Origin: Streptomyces klenkii
Lineage (GTDB): Bacteria > Actinomycetota > Actinomycetes > Streptomycetales > Streptomycetaceae
Direction of reading: 5' to 3'
DNA length: 44,254 bases
Assembly (NCBI RefSeq): GCF_003626645.1
Contig: NZ_RBAM01000028.1
Coordinates: 1 to 44,254 of the forward strand
Shown: positions 15,756 to 23,972 of the stretch, piece after piece
How the letters are laid out: each line of letters opens with the position of its first letter
Position numbering within the stretch: the first letter of the stretch is position 1
Notes under the pieces: model-generated
Databases searched by the model: none
What the model was told of the DNA's origin: nothing
The model's input: the letters and a program-made list of their open reading frames with translations, nothing else
Program-made: the position numbers and the translations under genes

Positions 15756-16823
15756 TCAGGGTGTGGCGGTGAGGGCCGGCCAGAGGGTGGTGGCGGTGAC
15801 GGATCGGGCCAGGCGGACGGCCCAGCTGTTCTCGTCGCCGTCCTCGTCGCGCCAGGACCACAGCCGGGTGGTGGCGAGGTGGAGCGGGCTGAGCTGCGTA
15901 ATGCCGATGGCGCCGTGCAGCTGGTGGGCTATCCGGGCGATCTCGGCGGCGGAGGCGGATGCCTGGGTCTTGGCAGCGGCGACGGCGAACGCTGCGGCCG
16001 GGCTGCCGGTGTCCAGGGGCGCGGCGGCGGCCTGGACGGCGGCGCCGACTAGGGCGGTCTCTTCGATCAGGCGTGCCTGCTCCTGTTTGACGGCCTGGAA
16101 ACGGCTGAGCGGACGGCCGAACTGAGTGCGGGCGGCGGTGTGGGCGACGGTCAGCTCGGTGCAGCGTTCGGCGGCTCCGGCGATCAGGGCGGCCCGGGCC
16201 AGGGCCGCGCGGTGCCCGGCCTCGTCGAGCAGGTGCCGGGGGATCCGGCGGACCTGTGAGGCGGGGATCTCCAGGGCGGTGAGGTGCAGGTCGTCGCGGG
16301 GTTCGCCGGCGAGGTTGCCGCCGGGGGTGAGGACGGCCCGGTCCGGGGCGAGGGTGAACAGGACGGGGCCGGAGGGTGCGGTGGCCAGGACGATCACGGC
16401 GGTGGCGGTGCGGGCCCAGGGGACGCGGCGCAGGATGCCGCTGACCAGCAGCGTGTCGTTCTCGCCGGAGCAGCCGGCCGAGCCGACGGCCGAAGCGGCC
16501 GGGTGGGCGTATCGGATCGTCAGTTCGGGGGCGATGGCGTAGCTGAGCGGGCCGTCGGGTACGGGGAAGCCGGCGCGGCGCAGGAGCGGGCGGGCGACCA
16601 GGGCGGTTTCGGCGAACGGCGCGGGGACAGCGCGGCGTCCTGCCTCCCGGACGGCGGCGAGGACATCGGCGGTGGAGGCGGACGGGGAAGGGAGGGGCAC
16701 GGCGTCCGGGGCAGTGGTGTGGGTGACGGTGGCGATGGTGTCCGGGGCGGCGTAAAAGGCGGTGGTGTCGTAGTCGTCGGCCGGGATGGCGGGGGTGTCG
16801 GTGTGGATCGTGTGGGTGTTCAT
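15756..16823 (-). CDS. Acyl-CoA dehydrogenase, short subunit type
   Basis: A 355-residue acyl-CoA dehydrogenase-like protein, shorter than usual. The middle and C-terminal domains are recognisable (RTQFGRPLSRFQAVKQ, and HQLHGAIGITQLSPLH near the C-terminus). The N-terminal 60 residues are diverged and the usual flavin-contact segment is weak. ATG 16823 shares one nucleotide with the TGA of the preceding acyl-CoA dehydrogenase (TGATG), so the two are translationally coupled. This pairing of a full-length and a short, diverged dehydrogenase resembles the heteromeric FadE enzymes of actinobacterial steroid side-chain degradation. It may be the partner subunit. Confidence 0.85.
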   Translation of the reverse strand: MNTHTIHTDTPAIPADDYDTTAFYAAPDTIATVTHTTAPDAVPLPSPSASTADVLAAVREAGRRAVPAPFAETALVARPLLRRAGFPVPDGPLSYAIAPELTIRYAHPAASAVGSAGCSGENDTLLVSGILRRVPWARTATAVIVLATAPSGPVLFTLAPDRAVLTPGGNLAGEPRDDLHLTALEIPASQVRRIPRHLLDEAGHRAALARAALIAGAAERCTELTVAHTAARTQFGRPLSRFQAVKQEQARLIEETALVGAAVQAAAAPLDTGSPAAAFAVAAAKTQASASAAEIARIAHQLHGAIGITQLSPLHLATTRLWSWRDEDGDENSWAVRLARSVTATTLWPALTATP

Positions 16824-17992
16824 CAGTGCTGCTCCAGACCGCGAGTGATGATGCCGCGAAGGATTTCGTTGGTGCCGCCGCGCAGGGTGTAGCCCGGGCT
16901 GTGGAGCAGGGCGAAGGCGAGCAGTTCGGAGTGGGTGCCGGGGGTGGCGTGCGGGTCGGCAGGGGTCGGCAGGATGCTGCGGACGGTGTCGACGAGTGCG
17001 CCTTCCAGCCGGGTGCCGAGGTCCTTGACCAGGGCGGCCTGGATGTCGGGCGAGGCTCCGGCGTCCAGCGCGGCGGCCACACCGAGGGACAACCGGCGGA
17101 CGCTGTGAAGACGGGCCGTCAGGATGCCGACCTGACGGAGCTGTTCGGCGGTCGCGGCGCGCTGTCCGAGTTCGCGGAGCAGGGAGACCAGCAGGGGAAA
17201 GGTGGTGAGGTAGCGTTCCGGGCCGCTGCGCTCGAAGGCGAGTTCGCCGGTGACCTGCTTCCAGCCGTCGCCCTGCCGTCCGAGCAGCATGCCGTCGGGG
17301 ACGTCGACGCCTTCGAGGTGGAGGGCGTTGAAGCGGTGCTCGCCGCTCATCAGACGGATCGGCTCGATCCGCACGCCCGGGGCGCGCAGGTCGACGATGA
17401 ACTGGCTGAGGCCCGCGTGCCTGTCCCCGGTCTCGTCGGTGCGGGCCAGCACGATGGCGTAGTCGTTGACATGGGCGCCGCCGGTCCACATCTTAGTGCC
17501 GGTCAACCGCCACCCTCCGGCGGTGCGTTCGGCGCGAGCGGCGACCGAGGCGAGGTCGGAGCCGCTGCTCTTCTCGCTCATGCCGATGGAGAAGAAACAC
17601 TGCCCGGCGGCGATCCGGGGCAGGAAGAAGCGCCGCTGCTCCTCGCTGCCGTGCTGGAGGACAGAGGGTCCGGCCTGCCGGTCGGAGACCCAGTGCGCGC
17701 TGACCGGAGCCCCGGCGGCGAGGAGCTCCTCGATCACCACGTAGCGCTCCAGGAATCCGCGGCCGGCGCCGCCGTACTCGGTGGGCAGGGCCATGCCGAC
17801 CCAGCCGCGCCCGGCGAGGCGGCGGCTGAAGCCGTCGTCCCAGCCGGCCAGCCAGGAGTCGGGGCGGCCGAGCACGGTGCCGCGGGCGTGCTCCTCGTCG
17901 AGAAAGGCACGGACCTCGGTACGCAGGAGAAGTGCCGATTCGGGCAGGGTGACGTCAGGAAATACGAGAGGTGACGGCCTCGAAGAAGACAT
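16823..17992 (-). CDS. Acyl-CoA dehydrogenase, partner of the short subunit
   Basis: A 389-residue acyl-CoA dehydrogenase. CFFSIGMSEKSSGSDLASV and the following GTKMWTGGAH are the flavin/substrate segments, and GYTLRGGTNEILRGII lies near the C-terminus. It has FERSGPERYL in the helical domain, where other family members carry the base glutamate. The stop overlaps the start of the short subunit. Upstream, 83 nt separate it from a CoA-transferase gene, and GGGAG lies before ATG 17992. Together the three reverse genes would activate an acid and then desaturate its CoA ester. Confidence 0.92.
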   Translation of the reverse strand: MSSSRPSPLVFPDVTLPESALLLRTEVRAFLDEEHARGTVLGRPDSWLAGWDDGFSRRLAGRGWVGMALPTEYGGAGRGFLERYVVIEELLAAGAPVSAHWVSDRQAGPSVLQHGSEEQRRFFLPRIAAGQCFFSIGMSEKSSGSDLASVAARAERTAGGWRLTGTKMWTGGAHVNDYAIVLARTDETGDRHAGLSQFIVDLRAPGVRIEPIRLMSGEHRFNALHLEGVDVPDGMLLGRQGDGWKQVTGELAFERSGPERYLTTFPLLVSLLRELGQRAATAEQLRQVGILTARLHSVRRLSLGVAAALDAGASPDIQAALVKDLGTRLEGALVDTVRSILPTPADPHATPGTHSELLAFALLHSPGYTLRGGTNEILRGIITRGLEQH

Positions 17993-18009
17993 GGTTCATT
18001 CGCTCCCGG

Positions 18010-18044
18010 ATTGGTGAATCAATATTGGTGAATCAAAGGTGAAT
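18010..18044. repeat. Direct repeats in the CoA-transferase/dehydrogenase gap
   Basis: ATTGGTGAATCA occurs at 18010-18021 and again at 18024-18035, followed by a partial third copy (AAGGTGAAT, 18036-18044). The AT-rich block lies just upstream of the acyl-CoA dehydrogenase ribosome site, so it may hold an internal promoter or a binding site. Confidence 0.55.
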
Positions 18045-18075
18045 TTCTTTTCAGTGCGGAAACCCGGAAACCCGG

Positions 18076-19269
18076 TCAACCGGCGGGGCGCAGCAGGGAA
18101 GGGTCGAAGCCGGCTTCGCGGAGGACCTCGTCGGTGTGCTGGCCGATGCCCGGGCAGGGCCGCGGCTCCGGCTCCGGGTCGGCCGAGTAGCGGACCGGGC
18201 GGCCGATGACCCGGTAGCGGCCCTCGGTGGGGTGCTCGGCCTCCCGCAGGAGACCGCCCTCGCGTGCGTACGCGGTGGTGGCGGCGGACTCCAGGTCGAG
18301 CACCGGGGCGGCGGCGATGCCCGCACGATCGCAGAATGCCTGCCACTCGGCGCTGGTGTGGTGCGGGGTCAGTCCGGCGAGCAGCGGATAGAACTGGTCG
18401 GCGTTGCGGGCCCGGTCGGGACCGGTGGCGAAGCGCGGGTCGGTGGCCAGTTCGGGGCGGCCGACGAAGGCGGTGAAGTCCCGCCAGTTGCGGTCGCTGT
18501 GCGGCAGGATGCACATCCAGCCGTCGGCGGTGCGCTGGGCACGGCGCTGCGGGCTGAGCGAGCGGGCCGAGCCGAACTCCCCGTCGGCCTCCAATGCGGC
18601 CGCTCCCAGGTGCTCGACCAGGTTGAAGGCGAGCATGGTGTCGGCCATGGGGACCTCGACGTGCTGGCCGGTGCCGCCGTGCTCCCGGTAGTGCAGCGCG
18701 GCCAGCACCGACTGGGCGATCTGCATGCCGCAGATCTTGTCGGCCAGTACGGTGGGGACGTAGTGCGGTTGGCCGGAGACCTTGTGGTTGAGCCAGACCA
18801 GGCCGCTGGCCGCCTGGATGATGTCGTCGTAGGCGGCGTGGGTGCCGTAACGGCTGTCGCTGCGGAAGCCCTGGGCGCTTGCGTAGATCAGCCGGGGGTT
18901 GACGGCCGCGACCTCGCGGTACCCCAGGCCGAGCCGGTCCAGGGCCTGCGGGCGCAGGTTGGTGATGAAGACGTCGGCGGTGCGCAGCAGGGCGAGCAGG
19001 GCGTCGCGGCCGTGCGGGGCCTTGAGGTCGATGGCGGCGCTGCGCTTGTTGCGGTTCAGGTTCAGTGCCGGGCCGCCCATGCCGGGGTGGCGCCGCGGCG
19101 GGTAGTGGCGCGTCATGTCGCCGGTGGGCGGCTCGACCTTGATCACGTCTGCGCCCAGGTCGCCGAGTTGCTGGGCGGCGTACGGGGCCATGATCACGCT
19201 GGCCAGTTCGATGACGCGGACTCCGGCGAGGAGTCCCCGGCCGGACGGGCCGCTCGGCTTCTCGGACAT
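18076..19269 (-). CDS. Family III CoA-transferase (CaiB/BaiF), second copy
   Basis: A 397-residue family III CoA-transferase. It shows LAGVRVIELASVIMAPYAAQ, LGADVIKVEPP, LNLNRNKRSAAIDLK, AAYDDIIQAASG with the catalytic aspartate, and GTGQHVEVPMADT. The match to the first CoA-transferase of this window is close throughout (shared NRNKRS, QAASGL and AFNLVEHL), so the two are probably paralogues with related substrates. ATG 19269 has AGGAGG nine nt upstream. It heads the operon with the two acyl-CoA dehydrogenases and diverges from the third CoA-transferase. Confidence 0.92.
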   Translation of the reverse strand: MSEKPSGPSGRGLLAGVRVIELASVIMAPYAAQQLGDLGADVIKVEPPTGDMTRHYPPRRHPGMGGPALNLNRNKRSAAIDLKAPHGRDALLALLRTADVFITNLRPQALDRLGLGYREVAAVNPRLIYASAQGFRSDSRYGTHAAYDDIIQAASGLVWLNHKVSGQPHYVPTVLADKICGMQIAQSVLAALHYREHGGTGQHVEVPMADTMLAFNLVEHLGAAALEADGEFGSARSLSPQRRAQRTADGWMCILPHSDRNWRDFTAFVGRPELATDPRFATGPDRARNADQFYPLLAGLTPHHTSAEWQAFCDRAGIAAAPVLDLESAATTAYAREGGLLREAEHPTEGRYRVIGRPVRYSADPEPEPRPCPGIGQHTDEVLREAGFDPSLLRPAG

Positions 19270-19649
19270 CGTTCGGTGCCTCCTGGGGGCGTGCGGTAGG
19301 GGAGTTGGGTCGGGCGGTACGGACAGTGGCCCGCGGTACGTGGTAGGCGGTACGGGTGGCTGGAGAGCGGTGGCGTACTGCCTCGTTCCTGCCTCGTTCC
19401 TGCCTCCAGGAAATCCGGCGGGCACCGGCGCCGTCCAATATTTGTTGGGCGCCGTACAGATATGGCGGGGGATATGTATCCACGGCCCCGACTCGGCTCA
19501 TACGGCCGGGGATATCGGTGATTCGGCGAACTGATATTGGACGTAGCGGGTCGAGCCCGCTGTGCTGATGGAGGCCGCCCGGCGAGGGCCGGCCGCCGCG
19601 TCCGACGCGGCCCGTCGTCCCTTGAGGGGACCCGATGAGGAGAGCCGGC
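19270..19649. promoter_or_regulatory. Divergent control region between two CoA-transferase genes
   Basis: This 380-nt gap holds several ordered signals. CGTCCAATAT (19432-19441) is mirrored exactly by ATATTGGACG (19534-19543). GGGGATAT occurs at 19468-19475 and 19508-19515 between them. GCGGTACG appears three times at 19314, 19333 and 19347 nearer the reverse gene. The 10-bp mirror arms, 92 nt apart, would suit looping or a tetrameric regulator such as the nearby LysR proteins. Divergent transcription is certain from gene layout; the binding role is inferred. Confidence 0.5.
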
Positions 19650-21089
19650 ATGACCGTCGAACAGCAGCAGAACAGCAGCACCGCGTACGGCGCCCTGGAG
19701 AGCCTGTACCGGGAGTTGGGGATCACGGCACATGACGCCGGCGGCACGGTGAAGATCACCGGAGCAGATCCCGTGACGTCCTCGGTGCACCGGATCGGCG
19801 ACGCCGCGGCGGCCGCGCTGGCCGCGCTGGGCACCGAAGCCGCGGCCGTCCACCAGCAGCGCGGCGGCGCGGCGCAGGACGTCACGGTCTCCGTGGAGGC
19901 GGCGGTGCGTCAGCTGATGGCCGTGTTCTACACCCGGATGCGGGGCGTCCCGGTCGCGCACATGCAGGAGGACCCCAACCTCCTGGGCAACAGCGACTTC
20001 TACCGTGCCGCCGACGGCCGATTCGTCTTCGTACTGTTCTCCTACCCGCACCTGCGGGACATCGCCTGCCGGGTCCTCGACTGCCCGCCGGACCGCGAGC
20101 GGATCGCCGCTGCCGTCGCCCAGTGGGACGCGCTGCGCCTTGAGGAGGCGATCTGCGAGCGGGGCGGCACCGCGATCGCGGTACGGACCCAGGACGAGTG
20201 GCGCCGGCATCCGCAGGGCCGGCTCCTGGCGGAAGGGCCGCTGATCCGGATCGAGAAGCTCGGCGAGAGCGCGCCGGAGCCGTTCCCGGAGCCGTTCCCG
20301 GCGGCGGACGGCGGCCTGCCGCTGGCCGGGGTACGGGTGCTGGACAACACCCATGTGATCGCCGGCCCGATCGCCGCGCGGATCACCGCTGAACTGGGCG
20401 CCGACGTGCTGCACCTGTCCGCGCCCGGCCGCCCGGACCCGGTCGGCATGATCGTCGAAACCGGTATCGGCAAGCGCGCCGCCTTCTGTGATCTGACCGA
20501 CCCGGCCCAGGCCGCCGCCTTCTGGTCCACCCTGGCAGGCGCGGACCTCTACGTCAGCAACTACCTGAACCTGGACAGCAAGGGATTCGGCCCGAAGACG
20601 CTGGCCGAGCGGCGGCCCGGGCTGGTCGTGCTGGACTTCCACGGCTGGGGCACCCAGGGCCCATGGGCGCAGCGCGGAGGATTCGACCAACTCGCCTCCG
20701 CCGCCACCGGGTTCGCCGCCGAGGAAGGTTCCTTCGACGCGCCCCGGCTGCCCCCGACCTACCTGCTCAACGACTACCTCGCCGCCGTACTAGGTGCCAC
20801 CGGAGCGCTGGAGGCACTGCGCCGCCGAGCCCGGGAAGGCGGCAGCTACCGGGTCCACGTCGACCTGGCGAAGGTGTGCATGTGGGTGCAGGACCTCGGG
20901 CTGCTGCCGCGAGAGCAAGTGGCCGGGCTGCCCGCCCCCGACCCCGCACGCACCGGCGCCGGGCTCGCCACCGTGCACGGGCCGTTCGGCGAGGTCTGCT
21001 ATCTACCGACCCAGGTGGGCTACTCCTCACTGGCTCCACGCCTGAACCGCACCGCGGAACCGCTGGGCGCTTCACCGCTCGCCTGGTGA
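19650..21089 (+). CDS. Family III CoA-transferase with swapped halves
   Basis: A 479-residue CaiB/BaiF-type protein in an unusual order. Residues about 40-220 resemble the later part of a normal family III enzyme (VHRIGDAAAAALAAL, QDVTVSVEAAV, then ERGGTAIAVRTQDEW and LAEGPLIRIEKLGE). Residues about 225-470 resemble the start: LAGVRVLDNTHVIAGPIAAR, LGADVLHLSAPGRPD, then FDQLASAATG with the expected catalytic aspartate. ATG 19650 has GAGGAG with a 6-nt gap; ATG 19635 lies inside that site. The gene diverges from the second CoA-transferase and could act on a related acid. Other large CoA-transferases of this layout exist in actinobacteria, as far as I recall, but their substrates are mostly unknown. 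Confidence 0.85.
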   Translation: MTVEQQQNSSTAYGALESLYRELGITAHDAGGTVKITGADPVTSSVHRIGDAAAAALAALGTEAAAVHQQRGGAAQDVTVSVEAAVRQLMAVFYTRMRGVPVAHMQEDPNLLGNSDFYRAADGRFVFVLFSYPHLRDIACRVLDCPPDRERIAAAVAQWDALRLEEAICERGGTAIAVRTQDEWRRHPQGRLLAEGPLIRIEKLGESAPEPFPEPFPAADGGLPLAGVRVLDNTHVIAGPIAARITAELGADVLHLSAPGRPDPVGMIVETGIGKRAAFCDLTDPAQAAAFWSTLAGADLYVSNYLNLDSKGFGPKTLAERRPGLVVLDFHGWGTQGPWAQRGGFDQLASAATGFAAEEGSFDAPRLPPTYLLNDYLAAVLGATGALEALRRRAREGGSYRVHVDLAKVCMWVQDLGLLPREQVAGLPAPDPARTGAGLATVHGPFGEVCYLPTQVGYSSLAPRLNRTAEPLGASPLAW

Positions 21090-21276
21090 CGCCACCGCGG
21101 CTTCGGCACCCCTACGAAGCGCCGCCTCCGTGAGCGCCGTCTCCGGAAGAGCCGCGATGCGCATCTGCGAGCTCACCCGGTGCGCCGCCCCCGTGCACAG
21201 CGCTGTCCGCTGCGGCCGCACCTCTCCTCAGCCCGGAGTACCCGCTGATGGCCTATTGCTCCGGTCCGGCGGCGCT

Positions 21277-21297
21277 GCGCCGCAAGATGTGCGGCGC
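21277..21297 (+). terminator. Short hairpin after the third CoA-transferase
   Basis: GCGCCGCA (21277-21284) pairs with TGCGGCGC (21290-21297) over a 5-nt loop. It lies about 190 nt beyond the stop, so its role as terminator is uncertain. The rest of the gap 21090-21392 shows no supported gene. Confidence 0.35.
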
Positions 21298-21392
21298 CGG
21301 AGCCGACCGGCTGCAGGCCGCGCTCCTCAAGGAGACGGTGCATCCGGCCACCGAGGGGACGGGCGGGAGAACAGGAGCCGGACGCCGGGCGG

Positions 21393-22397
21393 CTACCGGA
21401 CCGTACGGGTACCGCGCGGCTCGGGGCGGCTGCCGGCCTCCTGACCGCTCCCGTCCTCCACCTGCTGCAACTCCTGCACGGGCGCTGCCCCGCCTCCCTC
21501 GATCTCGGGACGGTGACGCCGCATCAGCTCCAGCAGGGTGGAGACGGCGGAGTCGGCGGCCGGGCGGCTGAGCGCCGCCACCGTGGTCACCAACCGGTCG
21601 GCATCGCTCTCGATCGGGACGAAGCGGACCATGGGATGTCCGAGTGCCGCGATCCGCTCCGGGACGAAGCTCAAGCACACTCCGGCCGCGGTGTAGCCCA
21701 GCATGCTGGTCAAGTCCTCGGCCTGAGCGCGGCTGCGCGGGACGAAGCCGGCCTTCCGGCAGGCGCTCTGGATCACCTCACGGATCTGGGGCATGGCCTG
21801 CGGAGCGGCCGTGACGAACTCCTCGTCGCCGAGCCGGGAGAGCGGCACCGAGGCGGCCCCGGCGAGCGGATGGCCGAACGGGACAGCCAGCACGGTGCGC
21901 TCCTCGGCCACCTCCCGCACCTCCAAACCCTCCAGGTCCGTCACCGGCAGCCGGACCAGCGCCAGGTCCACCGCCCCGTTCCGGACCTGCCCGGCCAGCT
22001 CCGCAGAGCTTCGCTGACGGACGTGCAGCCGGAGGTCCGGCACCTCCCGGGCGGCCACCGCGAGCAGCCGGGGCAGATGCCAGTAGCCCAGGCTGCTCAC
22101 ACAGCCGAGCTGAACCGTGCCCTCGACACCCCGGGATATGCGCCGGACCCGTGCCACGGCAGCGCGCTGCGCCTCCAGCATCTGCTCGGCGTCCGCCGCG
22201 AAGGCCGCTCCTGCCGCCGTCAACTGCACGCCCCGGCCGGTGCGTTCCAGCAGCAGCACGCCAAGGCCGCGCTCCAGCCTCTGGATCGCCTGGCTGAGCG
22301 GTGGCTGACTCATCGACAGCCGGTGGGCCGCACGGCCGAAGTGCTGCTCCTCGGCGAGCACCACGAACTGCTCGAGCAGGCGGGGGGTCAGCTCCAT
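21393..22397 (-). CDS. LysR family transcriptional regulator
   Basis: A 334-residue LysR regulator. The N-terminal winged helix is LLEQFVVLAEEQHFGRAAHR followed by SQPPLSQAIQRLE, and then two effector subdomains. The C-terminal 30 residues are an added low-complexity tail (GGGAAPVQELQQVEDGSG). ATG 22397 is chosen because the residues upstream in the longer frame are low-complexity. It is convergent with the third CoA-transferase and lies at the right end of the acyl-CoA island, so it may control the divergent CoA-transferase promoters. Confidence 0.93.
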   Translation of the reverse strand: MELTPRLLEQFVVLAEEQHFGRAAHRLSMSQPPLSQAIQRLERGLGVLLLERTGRGVQLTAAGAAFAADAEQMLEAQRAAVARVRRISRGVEGTVQLGCVSSLGYWHLPRLLAVAAREVPDLRLHVRQRSSAELAGQVRNGAVDLALVRLPVTDLEGLEVREVAEERTVLAVPFGHPLAGAASVPLSRLGDEEFVTAAPQAMPQIREVIQSACRKAGFVPRSRAQAEDLTSMLGYTAAGVCLSFVPERIAALGHPMVRFVPIESDADRLVTTVAALSRPAADSAVSTLLELMRRHRPEIEGGGAAPVQELQQVEDGSGQEAGSRPEPRGTRTVR

Positions 22398-22802
22398 GAC
22401 CGGTAACCCTAAGGCGCTCTCCCAGAGTGGATCAAGAAGATGTGGATCAAGAGCGCGGGACGGCCGGTCTTCACGGTCCGGGCAGCGGCGCGGCATTACG
22501 GGAAGAGGCTGCGGGGCCCGGCGGCATCCCGGCACGGCCACCTTGCCGAATGGAATGGGTGGTGAGCCGGGTGCGAGGGATGCCCGACCAGTGGGGCCGT
22601 CGGGGTTCCCTTGCCCCGGATTCTCGCGGCCGGCGGGCCGGAACGCACGCCGTGCCGCCCGCCCGGGGCACCCGGGAGCCGCACCGGCGAGCCCCCGCCG
22701 GCCCGTCGTGGCCGACCACGGGCCCGTGCCACCGGCCACCGGCCGCCGTCGGCCCGCGGGCCGCGAGAGGGCGCCGTGCCGGGGCCCGGCGGCATGGTCG
22801 GC
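22398..22802. other. Gap of about 400 nt without a supported gene
   Basis: GC-rich sequence between the LysR start and the decayed HTH/PNPOx gene. Open frames here are arginine/proline-rich shadows with no ribosome site or known motif. It must hold the LysR promoter, but no clear element is visible. Confidence 0.5.
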
Positions 22803-23029
22803 TCACCTGCCGGTGCGGACGGCACGGCCGGAGATCCGGGTGACCGGGATGCGCACCCACATGTCCCGGTCACCGCCCGCCCAGGGGTGTGGGCTCGGTG
22901 CCAGTCCTCCCCGGGCCGCCGCCTCCTCACGGTCAGCCCGAGCTCCTCGCGGCGCCGCGCCGCACGACGCCCGATGTCACCAGGGCGTGCGGGCCGTACT
23001 TCGGGCGGCTGCCGGTTCGCGGTGCTCAC
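22803..23029 (-). pseudogene. Remnant of an HTH / pyridoxamine-phosphate-oxidase-type protein
   Basis: GTG 23029 follows GAGGAGG and starts MSTANRQPPEV, then DIGRRAARRREELGLT, the first helices of an XRE-type DNA-binding domain. The text then breaks. In another frame the last part reads DMWVRIPVTRISGRAVRTGR before a stop at 22803-22805, which looks like the C-terminus of an actinobacterial PNPOx-family protein. So the middle (most of the HTH and nearly all of the flavin domain) has been lost by deletion with a frame change. Families recalled from memory; the break itself is plain in the sequence. Confidence 0.6.
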
Positions 23030-23041
23030 GGTGCCACCTCC

Positions 23042-23191
23042 TCAGTCCGCCCGCCGGACCGCGACGGTGCGTGCGCCGGGCTCCTTCTTCGGGGGCTGCG
23101 GTACACGCACCGTGAGGATGCCGTCCCGGTACTCGGCCGTGACGCCTTCCTCCGGCCGGCTCAGGTAGGTGGGACGGCTGCCGCGGATCTC
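23042..23191 (-). pseudogene. Hsp20 (alpha-crystallin) C-terminal fragment
   Basis: On the reverse strand the text EEGVTAEYRDGILTVRVPQ, followed by PKKEPGARTVAVRRAD and a stop, is the typical end of a small heat-shock protein, including the G-I-L-T-V-R-V-P strand. The frame is closed by a stop codon at 23192-23194, and no start or N-terminal alpha-crystallin strands are found beyond it. It lies 12 nt upstream of the HTH/PNPOx remnant and shares its direction, so the two probably formed one stress-related operon before decay. Confidence 0.7.
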
Positions 23192-23250
23192 TCAGCGACG
23201 CCGCCCGGCCATGGGCCGCTTACAGAACAGACTCACTCTCACTCTTCGGC

Positions 23251-23568
23251 TCACTCTTCGGACGAGTCCACGTCGTCCGTGTCCTCCTCGCCGCTCATGC
23301 CGTAAAGACACTCCGGGAATCCCCTCAGCTCCGGAGTGGCTCTTGACGGAAGAGTGGACAGTTGCGACGGGAGATGTACGAACAGCGTCGGGCCGAAGGC
23401 GTGGCACGACACGGTGACGGCCTGCTCGATCACCGGCGCGTGCGCCGGCTCCGGCAGGGCGGGGGAGGGGAGCGCGGCAGCGTAGGCGGTCGATGCGGCG
23501 CCCGTGAGCAGGCCGATGCCGGCGGTGGCGAGGAGCAGGCCCGGCGAAGGACGGTGGAACGAAATCAT
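23251..23568 (-). CDS. Small exported protein, unknown
   Basis: A protein of about 105 residues from ATG 23568 with a signal peptide (MISFHRPSPGLLLATAGIG, then a cleavage-like A-Y-A-A). The mature part is about 75 residues with two cysteines and an acidic tail (GEEDTDDVDSSEE). No ribosome site is clear before this ATG; ATG 23580 or GTG 23622 are other possible starts. The family is not recognised. Confidence 0.5.
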   Translation of the reverse strand: MISFHRPSPGLLLATAGIGLLTGAASTAYAAALPSPALPEPAHAPVIEQAVTVSCHAFGPTLFVHLPSQLSTLPSRATPELRGFPECLYGMSGEEDTDDVDSSEE

Positions 23569-23622
23569 GGAGCCGAGCATGCAGCGGGAAGGCGCCGCAG
23601 AGCAGCAGGGACACAGCGTCAC

Positions 23623-23972
23623 CCCTCGAGTGAGTGACGCCCTGTCAACCGAGCAAGCACCTCACTGATCCCCCCCCGGCTCACTTGCCACGCCTGGCCG
23701 ATCTCCTCCGGGCGCTGAGCGGCGCGTGCGTACGTCGGGGAGATTCAGCAGGCCGGGGCCGGCGTGGGCCGGCGTGACTTCGCCGAGGTGCGGGGCCGGC
23801 TGAGCGAGCGACTGGACTCTCGGGCCTGGATCACTGACGACGGGCCGGAGCCGCTGTTCGATGCGTCGGCCGGGAGGCTGCGTGAGTGCCGGATAGCACG
23901 GGGGTGGGGCGGGCAGAGGCTTACTCCCGTCCGCTGCTCCACCACACCAGGATCACTCCGTGGCGTGACCGT
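23623..23972. other. Gap of 350 nt, no supported gene
   Basis: Around 23700-23940 a forward frame has fair third-position bias (text such as RDFAEVRGRLSERLDSRAWI), but it has no start with a ribosome site and no motif that I recognise. It may be a gene relic like its neighbours. Confidence 0.4.

Noticed and set aside
16824..17489. Long N-terminal extension of the short acyl-CoA dehydrogenase
   Set aside because: It is arginine/proline-rich and overlaps the full-length dehydrogenase; ATG 16823 fits a TGATG coupling.
19270..19425. N-terminal extension of the second CoA-transferase
   Set aside because: No family match; AGGAGG precedes ATG 19269.
21248..21571. Forward ORF MAYCSGPAALRRKMCGAG...
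   Set aside because: No ribosome site, overlaps the LysR 3' end, becomes arginine/proline-rich; the hairpin inside it makes coding unlikely.
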